Positions 1 to 13,043 of a DNA stretch of 64,000 nt are shown piece after piece; positions within the stretch are counted from its first letter, which is position 1, and the number at the start of each line of letters is the position of its first letter. The position numbers and the translations under genes are program-made. Below the pieces are notes generated by a model. The model saw only the letters and a program-made list of their open reading frames with translations. It was not told the origin of the DNA and did no database searches. Origin of the DNA: Panulirus ornatus (taxonomy: Eukaryota; Arthropoda; Malacostraca; Decapoda; Palinuridae); the NCBI RefSeq assembly GCF_036320965.1, contig NC_092289.1, forward strand, positions 24,492,778 to 24,556,777, in the 5' to 3' direction.

Positions 1-2356
1 AGACTCCCGACTTGATTCGTCCTCCATGACAGAAGTTTGACATGGGAGGTCAACCTTCACCTCCACAGGCCTCGAAGACTTCCCAAAGGATTGCCTAAGT
101 CGTCGTGGACGTTCTGTTCCTCACATGTTATCAGTCACCACTCTCATAACTTACCTGGGACCTATCTTATCTAAAGCCTATTTGTACTTCTGAGCATTTC
201 CCAACCTTGTTTCAGTGCAATTGTTTTTATCCTCGTATTACTTGTAGTTAACACGATGACACTGCTGTTCCTCGTTAATACAGTGTGTGCTCATGGCCGT
301 AGTGAAGACGGAGGACAGGAATGTTGGATGTACCGTTAACTGAGGCGGGGGATCGTGTCAGGCAGCCGGACCTACCACCTTTCTCCCTGTCTAGGTCATC
401 ATCTGTCTTCTGCTGGTGAGTGGGTGGCCACCCTGTCCCTTGTATGGGTATGTACGCGGCAACCCTGACCCCTATGTGAGTATAAGGCATAACCCATGAT
501 GAAAAGCTTGGCCTCGGTAACAGTGAGCAGTGAAGGGTAACAGTGTGGAACACTCAGTCTCCACATGTGTGGTTACAACGACATAACGGGAGACACAGGC
601 GCGTCTTTCCCTGAAAGCCTTGACCTGACCACCTGCTGACCCCCTGCTGACTCCCAAGGCGTCACTTAGTTTTTCTTGTTCCTTTTTTTTTTCCAACTGT
701 TATTCCCTCGGTGAGCCCCATCTTGCCGTCCTATTCTTCGGCTTAAACAAGATGTTGTTGCTGTGGCCCATCCCACCCTCCACGAGTAGCTTGCTAAGTT
801 CATTTTAGCTTTATGTATTCACGTCAGACCTTCAGTGCACGGAGACTAGTATTATATTAGTTAGGTTCATATTTAGTGTCTGGTTATGCAAGTAATCGAA
901 TGCAATTTTTTTCGCAATGTACAGGACAAAAGTTTGCAGGATAATCATTTTACCCTTTCTCATCATTACTCACGCCTCACATTCTTACTTCACAGTCATA
1001 CAGTCATAGCGTCATGCTACAGATATCAGAGTTTTCTTGATTAATGTTACTCATGCTGTGGACTTCGATGCCACACAGCTCGGAGGCTTATGAGCCAATA
1101 CCACGGACATCCCCGAGGCTCATCACAGCCACACAGACACACACAACCCAGAAGGACATCCGAGTGAAACACCACAGAACAGAAGCTGGTCATAGCCACA
1201 GTATCACACGGAAGGTCGATACATCACCATCTCACCAGACTTTGAGGTGCATCGCTATACGCCAGCTGATCTCTTACGTCATGAGGTCATTATCGTAATG
1301 TAACATCCCCTTTCGTCTAGTTTTTGTCCTCAGCAGCGCTAGTTCCAGAGCTGTTGTTGCAGTGTGTTACTGTTGCAGTTGTGATATTGTTGTGTTTATG
1401 TTGAGAATCGCAAATTTATGTTCACCCCGATGAACTTCTTGTAATCTCAACGATAGAGGAGCGATTGGATATTCTTCAGTATTGCGAAATTTGGACGCAC
1501 ACGTAGCGGACGAGCTAATGATGCTGCCACGGAGAGTGGCACTCTCACAGACGCAAAGTACTTTCGGTTTTACCCACATCAGGTTGGAGCTGACTTTCCT
1601 GGACTGTTTCACACACTGTCACATCTGTTTCAGCATTTGTGCTATCCTTCCTTAGCTCTTGCCCTCACACCAACTTTACTCCCACGTTCAGTTTTCTCTT
1701 ATTCTTGAAATACATGAGACGTTCCGGGTACTGCCCTTTTTGACTGAGATTGACTATAACTGATACAACGCAATACAAACAACAAACCAGGAATGAATTA
1801 CATCTTGAAGTGACGTAGGTAATATGTCTGTACCAGGACGGACAATATCACTTTGGATGATAAGAACGGAAGCTGCCTCGATGGTGAAGAATTGTCATGG
1901 ACGAGAATTGCTCGCATGGACGGACGATCATGCCATGAGCCGCAGACACAACCGTGGACGAGCACTGCCGGTAATTACGTGATAGTTGGTGCTATCAAGA
2001 ACAAGCTACCGCTATGGTTGTTCATTCGTACGAGAAATTCTTATTTCTGCTACGGACGTACAATAATGTACACATATAATGTGCTTCCCCAGTCGATACT
2101 CTGACACCAGAGACGTACATTATGGTCACGGACGGATGGCGCCGCCACGCACATACACGTCCCTTGTAACCTTCCCAACCACACAAAGATGAACACCGGA
2201 GTACTGCTGGACCTGTACTGTTATGTGAACCTTAGTTTCGTCTCATATGTCTTAGAAACATCTGCTGTTACTGCTGTTGGTGTTACATCTGTTTCTATTG
2301 CTGTAACAGTTTCTGTTACTGCATGTATAACATATTCTTCTCTCGCTGTACCTTAG
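1..2356. other. Unique DNA, no gene recognised
   Basis: No tandem array, recognisable mobile element or convincing exon was seen here. The open frames are short and of ordinary composition. This could be intronic or intergenic. Confidence 0.5.
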
Positions 2357-2400
2357 CTGTGTGTGTGTGTCTGTCTGTCTCAGTCTGTCTGTCCGTCAGT
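2357..2400. repeat. Compound (TG)n(TCTG)n microsatellite
   Basis: A short TG run passes into interrupted TCTG units. Moderately degenerate. Confidence 0.7.
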
Positions 2401-2725
2401 CTGCAGACCGCCTTAAGTCTTTTTACCACATTGGAACTCGTGTTTTATGTGCGTGTCTTGGCCCAGGGGAGACGTGAGTGGTTGTCCGGGAGGACCAGCT
2501 GACACTCAGGCTGACGCCCACAATGCTACCATAGTGCCATGATGGTCCATAGCAACACTTGCTGACTGTGTTACCAGAGTGACATCTGTGTCGAGAGCTT
2601 TATGATGGCTACACACCGGCCCACACTGACACCATGAAGGAAACTTACAATGGACAGATAACAGGATGGAGCACTTTCTTGCGAATGATCTGACAGGAAA
2701 AAATTCTCAAAGTCTACTGTCAATT

Positions 2726-2727
<2 letters not shown>

Positions 2728-2798
<71 letters not shown>
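2728..2798. repeat. (GA)n microsatellite
   Basis: Uninterrupted GA dinucleotides over about 70 bp. The flanks are unique sequence. Confidence 0.97.
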
Positions 2799-2800
<2 letters not shown>

Positions 2801-3951
2801 TTTCTATGATGTTTCATTCCAGGATAATGAGAGTGTCTGGTCCCACGATTTCGTTAGTGACGCTGGTTTTGCTGGTGGTGTAGCAGCTCTGCTCACTCGC
2901 CGCCACGGTCGTCGGTCGGTCGGCAAGGCTGGCGGCCACACGCAATTAAGATTCCTGGCCAGCCATGTTTCCCCTGTGTTGCCACTCTGTGGTGGTCCTG
3001 CCCATGTGTCGCCGTACATCATCGTCCGCGTTCCTCACATCGCTGGCATTTTCATGGGTAACTGCCCACACGAGCTTGTCACTACTACCATCGTCACCAC
3101 CACTGAAACTGGCTAACCATCATATCCAGTCATCATTTGTACCACCACCGCCATCACCCGCTCTCCACTTCATTCATCACCAACTTATGTAATCAGCATA
3201 ACCACATCTTCCATGTCGTCTGATACCACCATCGCTGTCTACAGCACGTCCTCTGTCACCTGGACGACCACAGCCACACCACCACAGTAATGTTACTGTC
3301 ACCGCGACCACCAACGCCTACATTGGCTCTACCTGCATGGCCTCCATTATCATGAGTAGCGCACCATCATCAGTGTCATCTCTAACATTACCAGTGGACG
3401 TTATCAGCTACTGCCCTGACCATCATCAACACCAGTGTTATGGTAGCCAGTAGTGTTCGCATATGTCATTATGGCCTCAGTATTGTCCGGATGATTATCC
3501 CTAGTGTGGGTGGTATTGGAACTACCTGATTATGGGTTGACTGATGTTCACATATAACTGAAACTCTTGTGACGGATGTCTGGTAGTCATGCTCATGATA
3601 CCTGAAGGAGCATTTGTCTTCGCTGCTCACTGGGTAGAGTCTGACCAGCTGGTATGTGAGGTACAGGTTAGGGAGAATGAGTGACTCAGACGCAGACCCA
3701 GCGATGAGTGAGTTCAGGTGTAGTGTACACAAAATATAAGAACTGATCTAACTGAGGAGGTGCCAGCAGCACAGGTGGCACAACATATGATGCCAGTGAT
3801 GGTGTGAACCTGGCCCACCTGGTGGTCAGAAAAGAGCGCATGTTGGCCAGGTTAGTTGTGACTCCCCGCTTCTATAGTTGTCTATCTCACACTGAGCTCT
3901 GACCATCACTATATTGACCTTTCTCACCTCTCCCTCCCTCTCCCTGCTAAG

Positions 3952-3953
<2 letters not shown>
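2799..3953. other. CAC/CAT-rich unique DNA
   Basis: From about 2960 to 3440 the plus strand is rich in degenerate CAC, CAT and ACC triplets, like a decayed trinucleotide tract. No gene or element recognised. Confidence 0.4.

Positions 3954-4033
<80 letters not shown>
3954..4033. repeat. (CT)n microsatellite
   Basis: A perfect CT tract of about 80 bp. Open frames across it read as RE or SL dipeptide runs and are artefacts. Confidence 0.97.
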
Positions 4034-4035
<2 letters not shown>

Positions 4036-4338
4036 GATTGATGATAGCAGCACAGTCACTCATCACTGCAGTGACTGTCATGTTTCCCTACTTGCCTGGT
4101 GGCAACATGTAGTTGTCGGTAGTGGTAGGTGGGAGGGTGGGTATTGCCACAAGCCAGGTGAGTGCTGGACAATCCCTGACTTGCCATAAAGGCCACACTG
4201 ACACTTGCCGCACTCCACATCGTGGTAATAACTTCCAATAGCACGTCGGCTTTATTACCCGACCACAGTTTTACAAATACTCGCGCATTTCCAGCTTTTG
4301 TGACCAGATGGACCGGCTTTGTGTGCCCTTAAAACTTG

Positions 4339-4469
4339 TGGATATATCAGTATGTTGTTATATATCAGTTGTTGATTAATCAGTGTGTCTGTATTTATCA
4401 GTGTGTCCGTATATATCAGTGTGTCCGTATATATCAGTGTGTACGTACTGATCAGTGTGTACCTACTGA
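4339..4469. repeat. Degenerate ~18-bp tandem repeat
   Basis: About seven imperfect units built around ATATATCAGTGTGTCCGT, with clear drift between units. The central two or three copies are nearly identical. Confidence 0.8.
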
Positions 4470-5954
4470 ATATTATCTATCTTTGATCACCTCCGGATCC
4501 CTTCCTAAGAAACGGTTCCAGTGTTACGTAGAAGTTTTTCCAGGGGTTCTTGTAGGCAAGGCTGCGCTGTCATTCCGTAGCTGGGACATGATGGACTCCT
4601 TTGAAGGGAAAAATTCTCTGACGATACAACACTGTTACGTCAGCTGACGATGATACAGCCTCGCTGTTGATGACTTTTCAGCTTACTCTTGACTGTGTAC
4701 CAGTCATAGTACTGTGGTAGTACACGTTGATGACTGACGTACTGGTGCTGGGGCCTACCTGCTCCACCCACAACACTTGCTTCCATGGTGTGCCACGTCT
4801 GGAGCCTCCACCATTGTATCTGAGGTTGCAGAGCATCACCAACTGAGCATTTACAAAAATTCATTCATTCAAGTTTTATGAGCATATGTTTACTATGACT
4901 AGACGTGACTTTAGTTCGTATGACCACGTCATATATATGTATATATTGAGGGTTGGACATGTGGTCAACCCAGTTCACTGACTCGCTTGGTGGGGGAGGC
5001 AACCCACCAAAATACCTACCTCACTTGCCCTTACCTTCCTAAACTCCTGCCTTGAAGTTCTCTTCCTCATTACCCCCCCACACAACATGCACCCACCCAC
5101 ACTTTTCATTACTGTAGTTTCAACATGTTGAAATCTTAAGGGAAACAAAAATTTTAGAATATTTTGCTTGAAATTTAAGTTTATAGAATATTTTGTTTGA
5201 AATAAAAGTTTATAGAGTATTTTGTTTGCACCATTTTCTTTTAAATAAGGTATTTGCAAATAACTATGTGAATGGAGGGCTGGTTGACGAGGTTGTCAGG
5301 TTGATAAATGAGAGAAACGACTCGTTATGTTTGACCTTAATCCAGTTGAAGACGATGCACTCTAGATGTAAGACATCAAATATCACAACACGAGGATGTC
5401 AGGACTGTCAAAAGAAAAAAATAATCCCTTGAGCACTATGGTACGACCCTTAGATATGGTAGCGTGACCCTTGACCTGGCCCTTGAGGGTCTTATCGTCG
5501 TGATGAAAAGGTTCAGGTCGTGCACACTTCAGTCACAGTTTTACACTGGCTTGATAACCTACGCAGAATACCGCCCACCAGCGTCGCTATCCTCGCACGG
5601 ATAAAAGGTTTAAAAGCTTGTGTATCCAGTCGGCTCAGCTTCGCTCCACACAACATGTCGTACATATCAGTACTTTCTTCTGTGGTCTTTTTATTGGATA
5701 TTTACTTCTCTGTCAGTGTGAGCGATGGTCTGTGTGAGGTACTTTCATCATTGTCCTGAACACTGGCGGTAAATTTCTAATGCCGTAAGTTTCTGGCTGC
5801 TAAGCTTGGCACAGATGTACTGGTACTGATGGTATGCAAGTGTCGTCTTCTTATGAGGATCACACTGGCAGACAGCGAGAGGAAGTAACACTGGGAAGAT
5901 GCTTGAAAAGTCGAAGGATTTTGCTTTTAGTAATGTTTGCAAATTGAGGTGTTT
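4470..5954. other. Unique DNA, no gene recognised
   Basis: AT-rich around 5100-5260 (repeated TTTTGTTTGAAAT-like phrases), otherwise ordinary. Nothing coding could be supported. Confidence 0.4.
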
Positions 5955-5959
5955 GAGAG

Positions 5960-6025
<66 letters not shown>
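5955..6025. repeat. (GA)n microsatellite
   Basis: GA repeat of about 70 bp with one early GGA interruption. Confidence 0.96.
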
Positions 6026-6029
<4 letters not shown>

Positions 6030-6140
6030 TGCCTCGTGTGAGCCATGTGTGTTACTTTGATGCCTCGCCATATAAAGGGCAGGTCTCAGTAAGTTCACGA
6101 GCGGTGATAGCAAGACAGTTCGAGGGAATGGAGGTGCATC

Positions 6141-6447
6141 TCATTGTTGTACAGACTTGGTAAGGTCGTGGATTTCCTTGGCGAGATTGTAGGAGCTCTG
6201 TGAGGCTCGTGACACCGGAACTCCGGGTGAAGGAAACGCATCAGAATGGGATCTGGGCGGCCAGGTCTCAGACCGAGAATGCGAGCTGGAGGACGACCTG
6301 AGAGAGTAGCTTGTGCTGTTGGAATCCTGATGCCCCGCCCCTGTTATGTGGGATCTCCAAAGATCGGAGCATGAACCACTGTGGTCCTGCCACCAGAACT
6401 CGGTGCTGGGGTCAAGGTCTACAGGAGGAGCGTGCACCTTTGGGGTC
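6141..6447 (-). CDS. Candidate terminal exon, unknown protein
   Basis: An open frame of about 101 codons reads from TPKVHAPPVDLDPS to NLAKEIHDLTKSVQQ and then a TGA stop. It is preceded on the minus strand by a pyrimidine-rich stretch ending TTATCTTATCTTAAG, a plausible 3' splice site. The middle is Ser-rich with Trp pairs (EFWWQDHSG). The frame has mixed codons and is not a repeat artefact. I do not recognise a family. No upstream partner exon was found, and an open frame of this length can occur by chance in 64 kb, so this is only a candidate. Confidence 0.3.
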
Positions 6448-6940
6448 CTTAAGATAAGATAAAGTAAGAGATGTCTTTATTGTCAAATTGTATATATGAT
6501 GCAAAATTAAATTCTTTATGGCTACAAGCTCAATTCAAGGTTAGAATAATGTAAATATGATAAAATAGACCTGATACCCAAGCTAAAGGAAGACTTAGGC
6601 GGAGGACCCAACACCCTGAGAACTAGAACCATACGTCTGACTTTTTCATTGATTCGTAATTGTTTTTCCTCAAACCCTCACAGGGAGAGATTTTGGGTCG
6701 ATATATGGATCTGGGTGAGTGTTAGCGGGAGCTGTGAGTTGGTGGGGGAGGGAACGTGGCGAGAGAGGAAGGGGAGGGAGAACGAACGTATTGTTCTCGT
6801 TGTAAGATCCATACAACAGTAAGGCTCCTTATTTTTATCTATTATATGGTGTGCCACTCGTGGCTGGAGAGAGAAAGTGTTATATAAGTACGCATTCTTA
6901 AATGAAATTGTTTGATGCAATTAACTTTTGTTTTGTTCTC
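6448..6940. other. Unique DNA
   Basis: No repeat or gene recognised. A short purine-rich patch lies near 6740-6790. Confidence 0.4.
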
Positions 6941-6942
6941 TT

Positions 6943-7215
6943 CATTGTATGTATGAAAGGAAATGTAGCTGGCCGTCTATGCATCTTGTTTCCTGTTTTA
7001 TATATTGTATCATGCTGGTTTTTGTATGTACTGTATGAGAGGATGTGTATGTATTGTATAAGAGGCAGACCTAGCTTTTGTATGTATTGCATGAGAGGAG
7101 GGGTAGCTGGGTGTTGTATGTTTTGTATAAGAGGTGTAGTTCCTGTTGTACGTACATATTGTATAAGGAGAGGAATAACTAGATGTATGTTTTGGATGAG
7201 AGGTGTAATTGGTCT
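6943..7215. repeat. Decayed ~35-45-bp tandem repeat
   Basis: Several diverged units share TTGTATGTATTGTATRAGAGG-like cores separated by variable spacers. An old minisatellite; the open frames on both strands follow from it. Confidence 0.6.
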
Positions 7216-8193
7216 TAATGCCTCCATGGCATCTTGAGTCAGTAACATGGTGAAGTGGGTAGTTTCCTTATTTCTGCTTCACTATCTTCTTCCTGCCTCA
7301 CCTCACTAGTCTGGGTCCCGGCTTTCTCCGCCTCTCTCACCCACCCAACCACCCGTCCTTCAGTGCCTCCCCTTCGTCGTTCCCTCTGTTCGCCCACTTC
7401 ATTTTCCTGCCCTCAGTCTCTTGCTGTTCTGTTCGCCTCTCTTTGTCTTCCCCGAACCTTCTTTGTCCTCTCGCACCCTACTGTGCCTCCCCCTCTCCAT
7501 TTTTTCTTTTTTTCATATCCCGATCTTGTGGTTGATCCTCTTCCCTTACTCTCTCTCGTAGACTGTCCTGGTGTGTCCTTTGTCAGTGTGTCTCTCGCAC
7601 TGCACCCGACTTCTTGTGTCCTTGTCACCTTTACTATGACCGACCAAATAGGGCTTCCATCTGTGACTCTTTTCGTGACTTCTGATGGTGTTACTCCTGA
7701 CAACACAACCCTTTTAGTATGTGTTCGAGTGTGACCCTCCAAGTAGTCCCTCTTCCTGTGCCACTTCGACCTTCTTAGTGTCATAATTCTAGTATTTCCT
7801 CCTAGTGTGGCCCAGATCAGAGCCGTTCTGTGTGACGTTTCAGTTCATATTTTGCAAGTGGACCCTCCTGACACTGCCGTGAGATGACCCTCATGGTATG
7901 CATTTCAGGTGTGACCCATCAAATGTTACTCAGCGAATGCGACCACCGTAGGTCCTAGAAAGACCCTGTTAGTGTAGCCAACCCTCACGATGGTTCCAGT
8001 GTGACTCTCCATTGAGGCAAATTAGAAAGCACTGGCCCATCAGCAGCAGCAGCGGCACCACTGCTCTCCAGCGTCGCGAGGGAATCTGGGAAGACACATA
8101 TGTGAGCCTAGTAGCTTTGGGAGTAGGAAGGGGGGGGGAAGCTGGGCATAGAAAGACAGGATAGGAGTAAGAACAGGGTGGATAAGTAGAAAG

Positions 8194-8197
<4 letters not shown>
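7216..8197. other. Pyrimidine-rich then GTGACCC-rich decayed repeat DNA
   Basis: Positions 7260-7600 are CT-rich on the plus strand. From about 7560 to 8030 the phrase GTGACCCTCC or close variants recurs at irregular spacing, suggesting an old degenerated tandem repeat. A G run sits near 8130. Confidence 0.4.

Positions 8198-8261
<64 letters not shown>
8198..8261. repeat. (GA)n microsatellite
   Basis: A perfect GA tract of about 64 bp. Confidence 0.97.
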
Positions 8262-8265
<4 letters not shown>

Positions 8266-8366
8266 AGGATGTGATATATATCATTGTTTGTGATTTACTT
8301 TGTCTGAAATGACCTCTGTTGTAGTGCACTGGGAAGAAGATTTACACTAGTTGAGCCTCACTTCTG

Positions 8367-8651
8367 GACCATATGTTCTTACGACCGTCTACAAAGCATC
8401 TCTATCAACTCTATCATATGCCTTCTCCAGATCCATCAATTCCACATATTCCTCACGTACATTCGTTAAAGCAAATACCTGATCCACACATACTCGACCA
8501 CATCTGACACCACACTGCTCTTCCGCAATCTGACACTCTGTGCATGCCTTCACCCTCTCAATCAATACCCACCCATACAGTTTACCAGGTATACTCAACA
8601 AACTTATTCCTGTGTAGTTTGAACACTCACTTTTATCCCCTGTTGTCTTGA
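8367..8651 (-). pseudogene. LINE reverse-transcriptase fragment (palm region)
   Basis: The minus strand translates to LSIPGKLYGWVLIERVKAC, then CGVRCGRVCVDQVFAL, then LMDLEKAYDRVDRDAL. This matches the finger and palm part of a non-LTR reverse transcriptase, with the motif-A aspartate in DLEKAYD near 8389-8436. The conserved order (nascent-strand contact, Q(C/G)GF-like, FMDLEKAYD) fits the same family as the copy at 48-49.3 kb but covers a part missing there. Both ends are abrupt; there is no N-terminal half, no FADD box and no 3' tail. A dead fragment. Confidence 0.85.
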
Positions 8652-9032
8652 TTTATTCCTCGTTCTCCAAGTCTTCTAGCAGTTGCTACACTCTTCCTTT
8701 CCCCTCCTGTCCTCACATTCTGTTCCTCCTTTTCCTCATCCCTTTCCACCTCCCTTTCTCCCCTGTCCTTTCCTCTTCCTATTCCTCTCCCATTTTCTGA
8801 GACAGTTGCCATCGTCGAGTGTCCTCACATTTTACTCCTGATAAGAGAAAGTCTGTTGATGACCATGTTACATGCAGCTGCCGCAGGTTCCGCACACACT
8901 TGGTCAAAAATATTTTCTTCTTTTATAAATGATGATTTAACCAGGTCGAGTAGACCAGTTGTGTGAAGCAGCTCAGGGGAATTTTTGGTGAAGATATAAG
9001 ACTTAATACACACACGCACACACTTTCTCTCT

Positions 9033-9035
<3 letters not shown>
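8652..9035. other. Unique DNA
   Basis: CT-rich near 8690-8800, then ordinary sequence. No gene seen. Confidence 0.4.

Positions 9036-9103
<68 letters not shown>
9036..9103. repeat. (AT)n microsatellite
   Basis: A perfect AT tract of 68 bp, preceded by short CA and CT runs. Confidence 0.97.
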
Positions 9104-9104
<1 letters not shown>

Positions 9105-9350
9105 CAAAATATTTGACATAGTTACACTGGTACTTGTGATTATAAATGTAATTGTGAAATACATTCACGTATGTTAAATTGTCGGTGAGATTTTAGTGCA
9201 AGAGATATCCACCATTGTGACATGAAGTGTCTCATGGAAATGCTGGCAACACTAGATTCTTGAGAAATGTTATCGTTAGCAGGGCAATGTAACCCACCTG
9301 ACATCATCTATCTCTGACCACCGCTACTACAAGAGGAGTGTGCGAGGCTT

Positions 9351-9612
9351 AGTATGGTGTTACTGGTGAGTGTGTGGCGTAGCGTGGTGTTACCGGTGTG
9401 TGACGTAGCGTGGTGTTGCTGGTGAGTGTGTGACGTAGCGTGGTGTTACTGGTGAGTGTGTGACGTAGCGTGGTGTTACTGGTGAGTGTGTGACGTAGCG
9501 TGGTGTTACTGGTGAGTGTGTGACGTAGCGTGGTGTTACTGGTGAGTGTGTGACGTAGCGTGGTGTTACTGGTGAGTGTGTGACGTAGCGTGGTGTTACT
9601 AGTGAGTGTGTG
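9351..9612. repeat. 30-bp minisatellite, about 9 copies
   Basis: Units of 30 bp contain GTGTGACGTAGCGTGG. Internal copies are identical; the first two are diverged and shortened. Each unit carries a TGACGTAG (CRE-like) string. Confidence 0.95.
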
Positions 9613-10802
9613 GTTTCACTGTTGGGGAACCACTGCCCCTGGCTGGTCTGTGGTTCCCACGTCTAGCGCAATACATGTGTTGTCATTCTTCTGTGTGTGT
9701 TTGCTCCGGGGTAGAGCGTGTCCTGGTGGAAGCATGGCCGGGTATGGTGGAGCAAGCATGGCCGGGTATGGTGGAGCAAGCACTGACACTTCTTTCAAGC
9801 AGATGTTTTATTTCTTTTTAAAAATCAATCAAGTATTGATTCCTCTTGCAGGTACATATTTGCTTTTGCTTTCCCAAGAGTTTTTCTTACAAGCAGAGGA
9901 AGATTTGCATCTTTGCAATAGATTTTTCATCTTGCAAGTAATGACAGATGTTTGTGTCTCTCTTGGCGCAATCTTGGCTCATGTTTCGCTGGCCAGAGTG
10001 GACGTGGTTGGTTCCTCACCGTCGTGAGTACCACCAGGTGAGCGTTGCTACCCCAGGTACGAGGGTACCTCCATCCTACCACCTCGTAAGTAATCCTCAT
10101 GGAGGAATGTTGTCAAGAAGCGGTAGTGGCGCGTTGTTGTTGGGCGCCGAGGAGGAAGCATAGGGGCGTGGTGATGGCCGTGTGGCGGGGGTACCGCTGA
10201 CCTGATCACGTGATGGCTTGTCCGAGAGTCATGGACTTGTTGCTGGCTGGACGACGGGTCTCCAGAAGACTGACTCGTGTACGTCGTCGTCGTCGTCATC
10301 AGATGACAACATGACAGTCGCAGATTCAGCTGGTTAGCTTGTGTTTGGCTCAGGTCATCTAAGTGGCAGCTAACTACATTATGTCTCATCATCAGATTAG
10401 TTTCTGCTTGCACGTCGTCTGAGGATTGTATGTTGGTCTCATAGTGGTCTCATAGTATATGATTAGCTACAAGGTGTGTTTAACTGAGTAACGTGTGGTA
10501 CAGTGTTTATCCTAACGTGTGCATCAGGTCTTTGGTCTGTAGTGAGAGGCTCTTGGCTGTGGTTATTTACTATGATGGATCGAAGATTACGTGAGCGCCG
10601 TGCGGTCAACTGTGAGGGTTGGAACATGCCGTGTCGACCATCATGCAAGGTGTGCTTGCCTGGGTGTACGAGTGTGTGTGTTGGACGTTAGTTATGTGAG
10701 TTACGTGTGTCAGATGTGATGTCACTTCCTTGTGAACACTTACTCCGTGGAGAAGACGACTTTTCGTGAGCATCTCTTTGGTCTTCTATTTCCTGTTAAT
10801 GT

Positions 10803-10805
<3 letters not shown>
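9613..10805. other. Mostly unique DNA with a weak exon-like stretch
   Basis: A 24-bp direct duplication (GCATGGCCGGGTATGGTGG core) lies at 9732-9781. At 9948-10037 a 30-codon plus-strand frame (MFVSLLAQSWLMF to REYHQ) is bounded by an AG after a pyrimidine-rich stretch and a CACCAG|GTGAGC donor-like site. I cannot assign it, and the support is weak. Confidence 0.35.

Positions 10806-10890
<85 letters not shown>
10806..10890. repeat. (CT)n microsatellite
   Basis: CT tract of about 85 bp with one interruption near 10883. Confidence 0.96.
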
Positions 10891-11046
10891 GGGAACATAT
10901 CAGGAACAGGATGAATTTACTTTTCTAGAACCAGACCCACGAGACCGTCACATAGCCTTGTGAGCACTGTTTGTGTGGTACGAGGAGACAGTTTACACCA
11001 GTGTTGTGTGTGTGTGTGAGGGGGGGGGGCTTTTATTCCACGTGCA

Positions 11047-11079
<33 letters not shown>

Positions 11080-11287
11080 CCGTATATTAAGGGTTGCTAA
11101 TGCTTGTGTTGAGATCGTGAGAGATGGTGAGGACGCTGCCAGTCAGTACATGTGCGCCGCCGGCCTGGAAGTGCGTGTCTGGGCGTATACTTGGCTGTAC
11201 TGTAACTGTACATCACATGAGAATGTGTGTGATTACTGTTCGCGTGTTTCAGGGAGAGTTTTACACAGGTGTTGCCCCATCTCTTAA

Positions 11288-11323
<36 letters not shown>

Positions 11324-12490
11324 TGGATGAAATTAACCATAGTGTTATCAGTCTCTCTTCATCGCGAAGGTTGGACCCCGTACCTTCTGCCGGTCATAGC
11401 AACAGTGATCTGTCCCTTTGTAAAGGCTTCATATACTTATAAAGCTCGTAGACATTTCTTTCCACGTTTATTTATTTCTTAAAGTTTTTCTTCCAATTCC
11501 CAGTCTGTTAGAGGACGTCTGTCTGTGATTGCAACCTATGTCTTGCGAATATTACATATATCTAATGACGTTTATGTTGCACCTAATCCCAGGAACACAT
11601 TTAAAGTGACAATGGTGTTCATTCTAAGGTGCACGTGGCGGCAAGTATCTTAAAAGACTGTTGTGGGTGATACTGGCGTGAGAGCATCTTTGCTGCCGTA
11701 ATGGGGTCTCCTCTGCCGAGCCTGGGGAGGGAAGGGGCATTCCAGACTATATTATGAGACTGTTTGCTCGCGACACCAGGACGCTGAGTGCCTTCTTTCT
11801 TAACCCGCCCGCCGAGTGCTTCCCTCACCCGCTCAGTGCCTCCTTTCTTCACCCACCCGTCTTGCTTCACTCACTCGTTGAGTTCCTTCTTGCTTCACAC
11901 GGCCGCTCACTACTTCCTCGCCTCACCTGACAGACAGGAGGAGCCTCCATGGTTCACCTCGCCACATTGTACCTCCACCATCACTTTCTTGTCTTCCTGG
12001 CGTACGTGGGTGCACATATATGTCTGTAGTGTCTGGTTTCCCTTACTCAGCTCGGCCGCCGTTGCCACGCCAGGTGTCAAGTTCCTGACTCTCCCTGTTT
12101 TCCCAGGTGTTTCTGGTTCGTTTCCTCAAGTGTGACAATATTTTTCATTCCCAACGCTGCTGGATTGTATGTGCGTAATTCAGTGATTCGTGTGTTGTTC
12201 CCTCTGTCTCTTTTATGATCAGAAACTTTGGTCAGCAGAGATGGAGAAATGTATTGTGGATGTTCGTGATACATGTTCTGCTGATGATATCCTAACATGT
12301 ATTCTTCATGCATGGACTATCAGATAGATGCTGCGTCTTTCATGTTTTTCTTCCTTTGCTTCTCAGAAGAGTAAACGTTTGTATCCTTCATATGACCTGT
12401 TCCTCTGGTGTTTTGCTACGGTGTACCTCATCCGTGATAGCGTCTCCCCCCCAGCACAGGTTGCCGTAGTGTGACATCTTTTCCTTCCGC
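10891..12490. other. Unique DNA with two (TG)n tracts
   Basis: (TG)n at 11053-11079 and 11290-11322 and a G run at 11020-11029. From 11790 to 11930 a decayed repeat built on TTCACCCACYCG-like phrases is visible. No gene recognised. Confidence 0.45.
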
Positions 12491-12979
12491 TCAGTTATGT
12501 GCTACATCTTCATTACCTAGTGATGTACACGACTTGTGTACCAGCTCAGTTATGTGCTACATCTTCATTACCTAGTGATGCACACGACTTGTGTACCCGC
12601 TCAGTTATGTGCTACATCTTCATTACCTAGTGATGTTCACGACTTGTGTACCCGCTCAGTTATGTGCTACACTCTTCATTACCTATTGAGTACACGACTT
12701 GTGTACCCTCTTAGTAATGTGCTACGTCTTCATTACCTAGTGATGTACATGACTTGTGTACCCGCTCAGTAATGTGCTACGTCTTCATTACCTATTGAGT
12801 ACACGACTTGTGTACCCTCTTAGTAATGTGCTACATCTTCATTACCTATTGAGTATACGACTTGTGTACCCGCTCAGTAATGTGCTACGTCTTCATTACC
12901 TAGTGAGTACACGACTTGTGTACCCTCTTAGTAATGTGCTACGTCTTCATTACCTAGTGATGTACACGACTTGTGTACC
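12491..12979. repeat. 55-bp minisatellite, about 9 copies
   Basis: Units of about 55 bp contain GTGCTACATCTTCATTACC and GACTTGTGTACC. The first three are exactly 55 bp. Two unit classes (CAGTTATG versus TAGTAATG start, GATGTACAC versus GAGTACAC middle) are interspersed, indicating block duplication. Confidence 0.95.
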
Positions 12980-13043
12980 TAACACGTTCAGCCAAACCAA
13001 TTACTTGAACGAGAGTTTGTGCAAGAAGCTTTTCCCAATCCCA

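Noticed and set aside
3826..4189. RE-rich or SL-rich proteins over (GA)n/(CT)n, and IY proteins over (AT)n
   Set aside because: Dinucleotide tracts translate to dipeptide runs in all frames. Same reasoning for the other microsatellites.
12491..12979. CRISPR array
   Set aside because: The 55-bp units are contiguous with no unique spacers and there are no cas genes; the genome is clearly eukaryotic.
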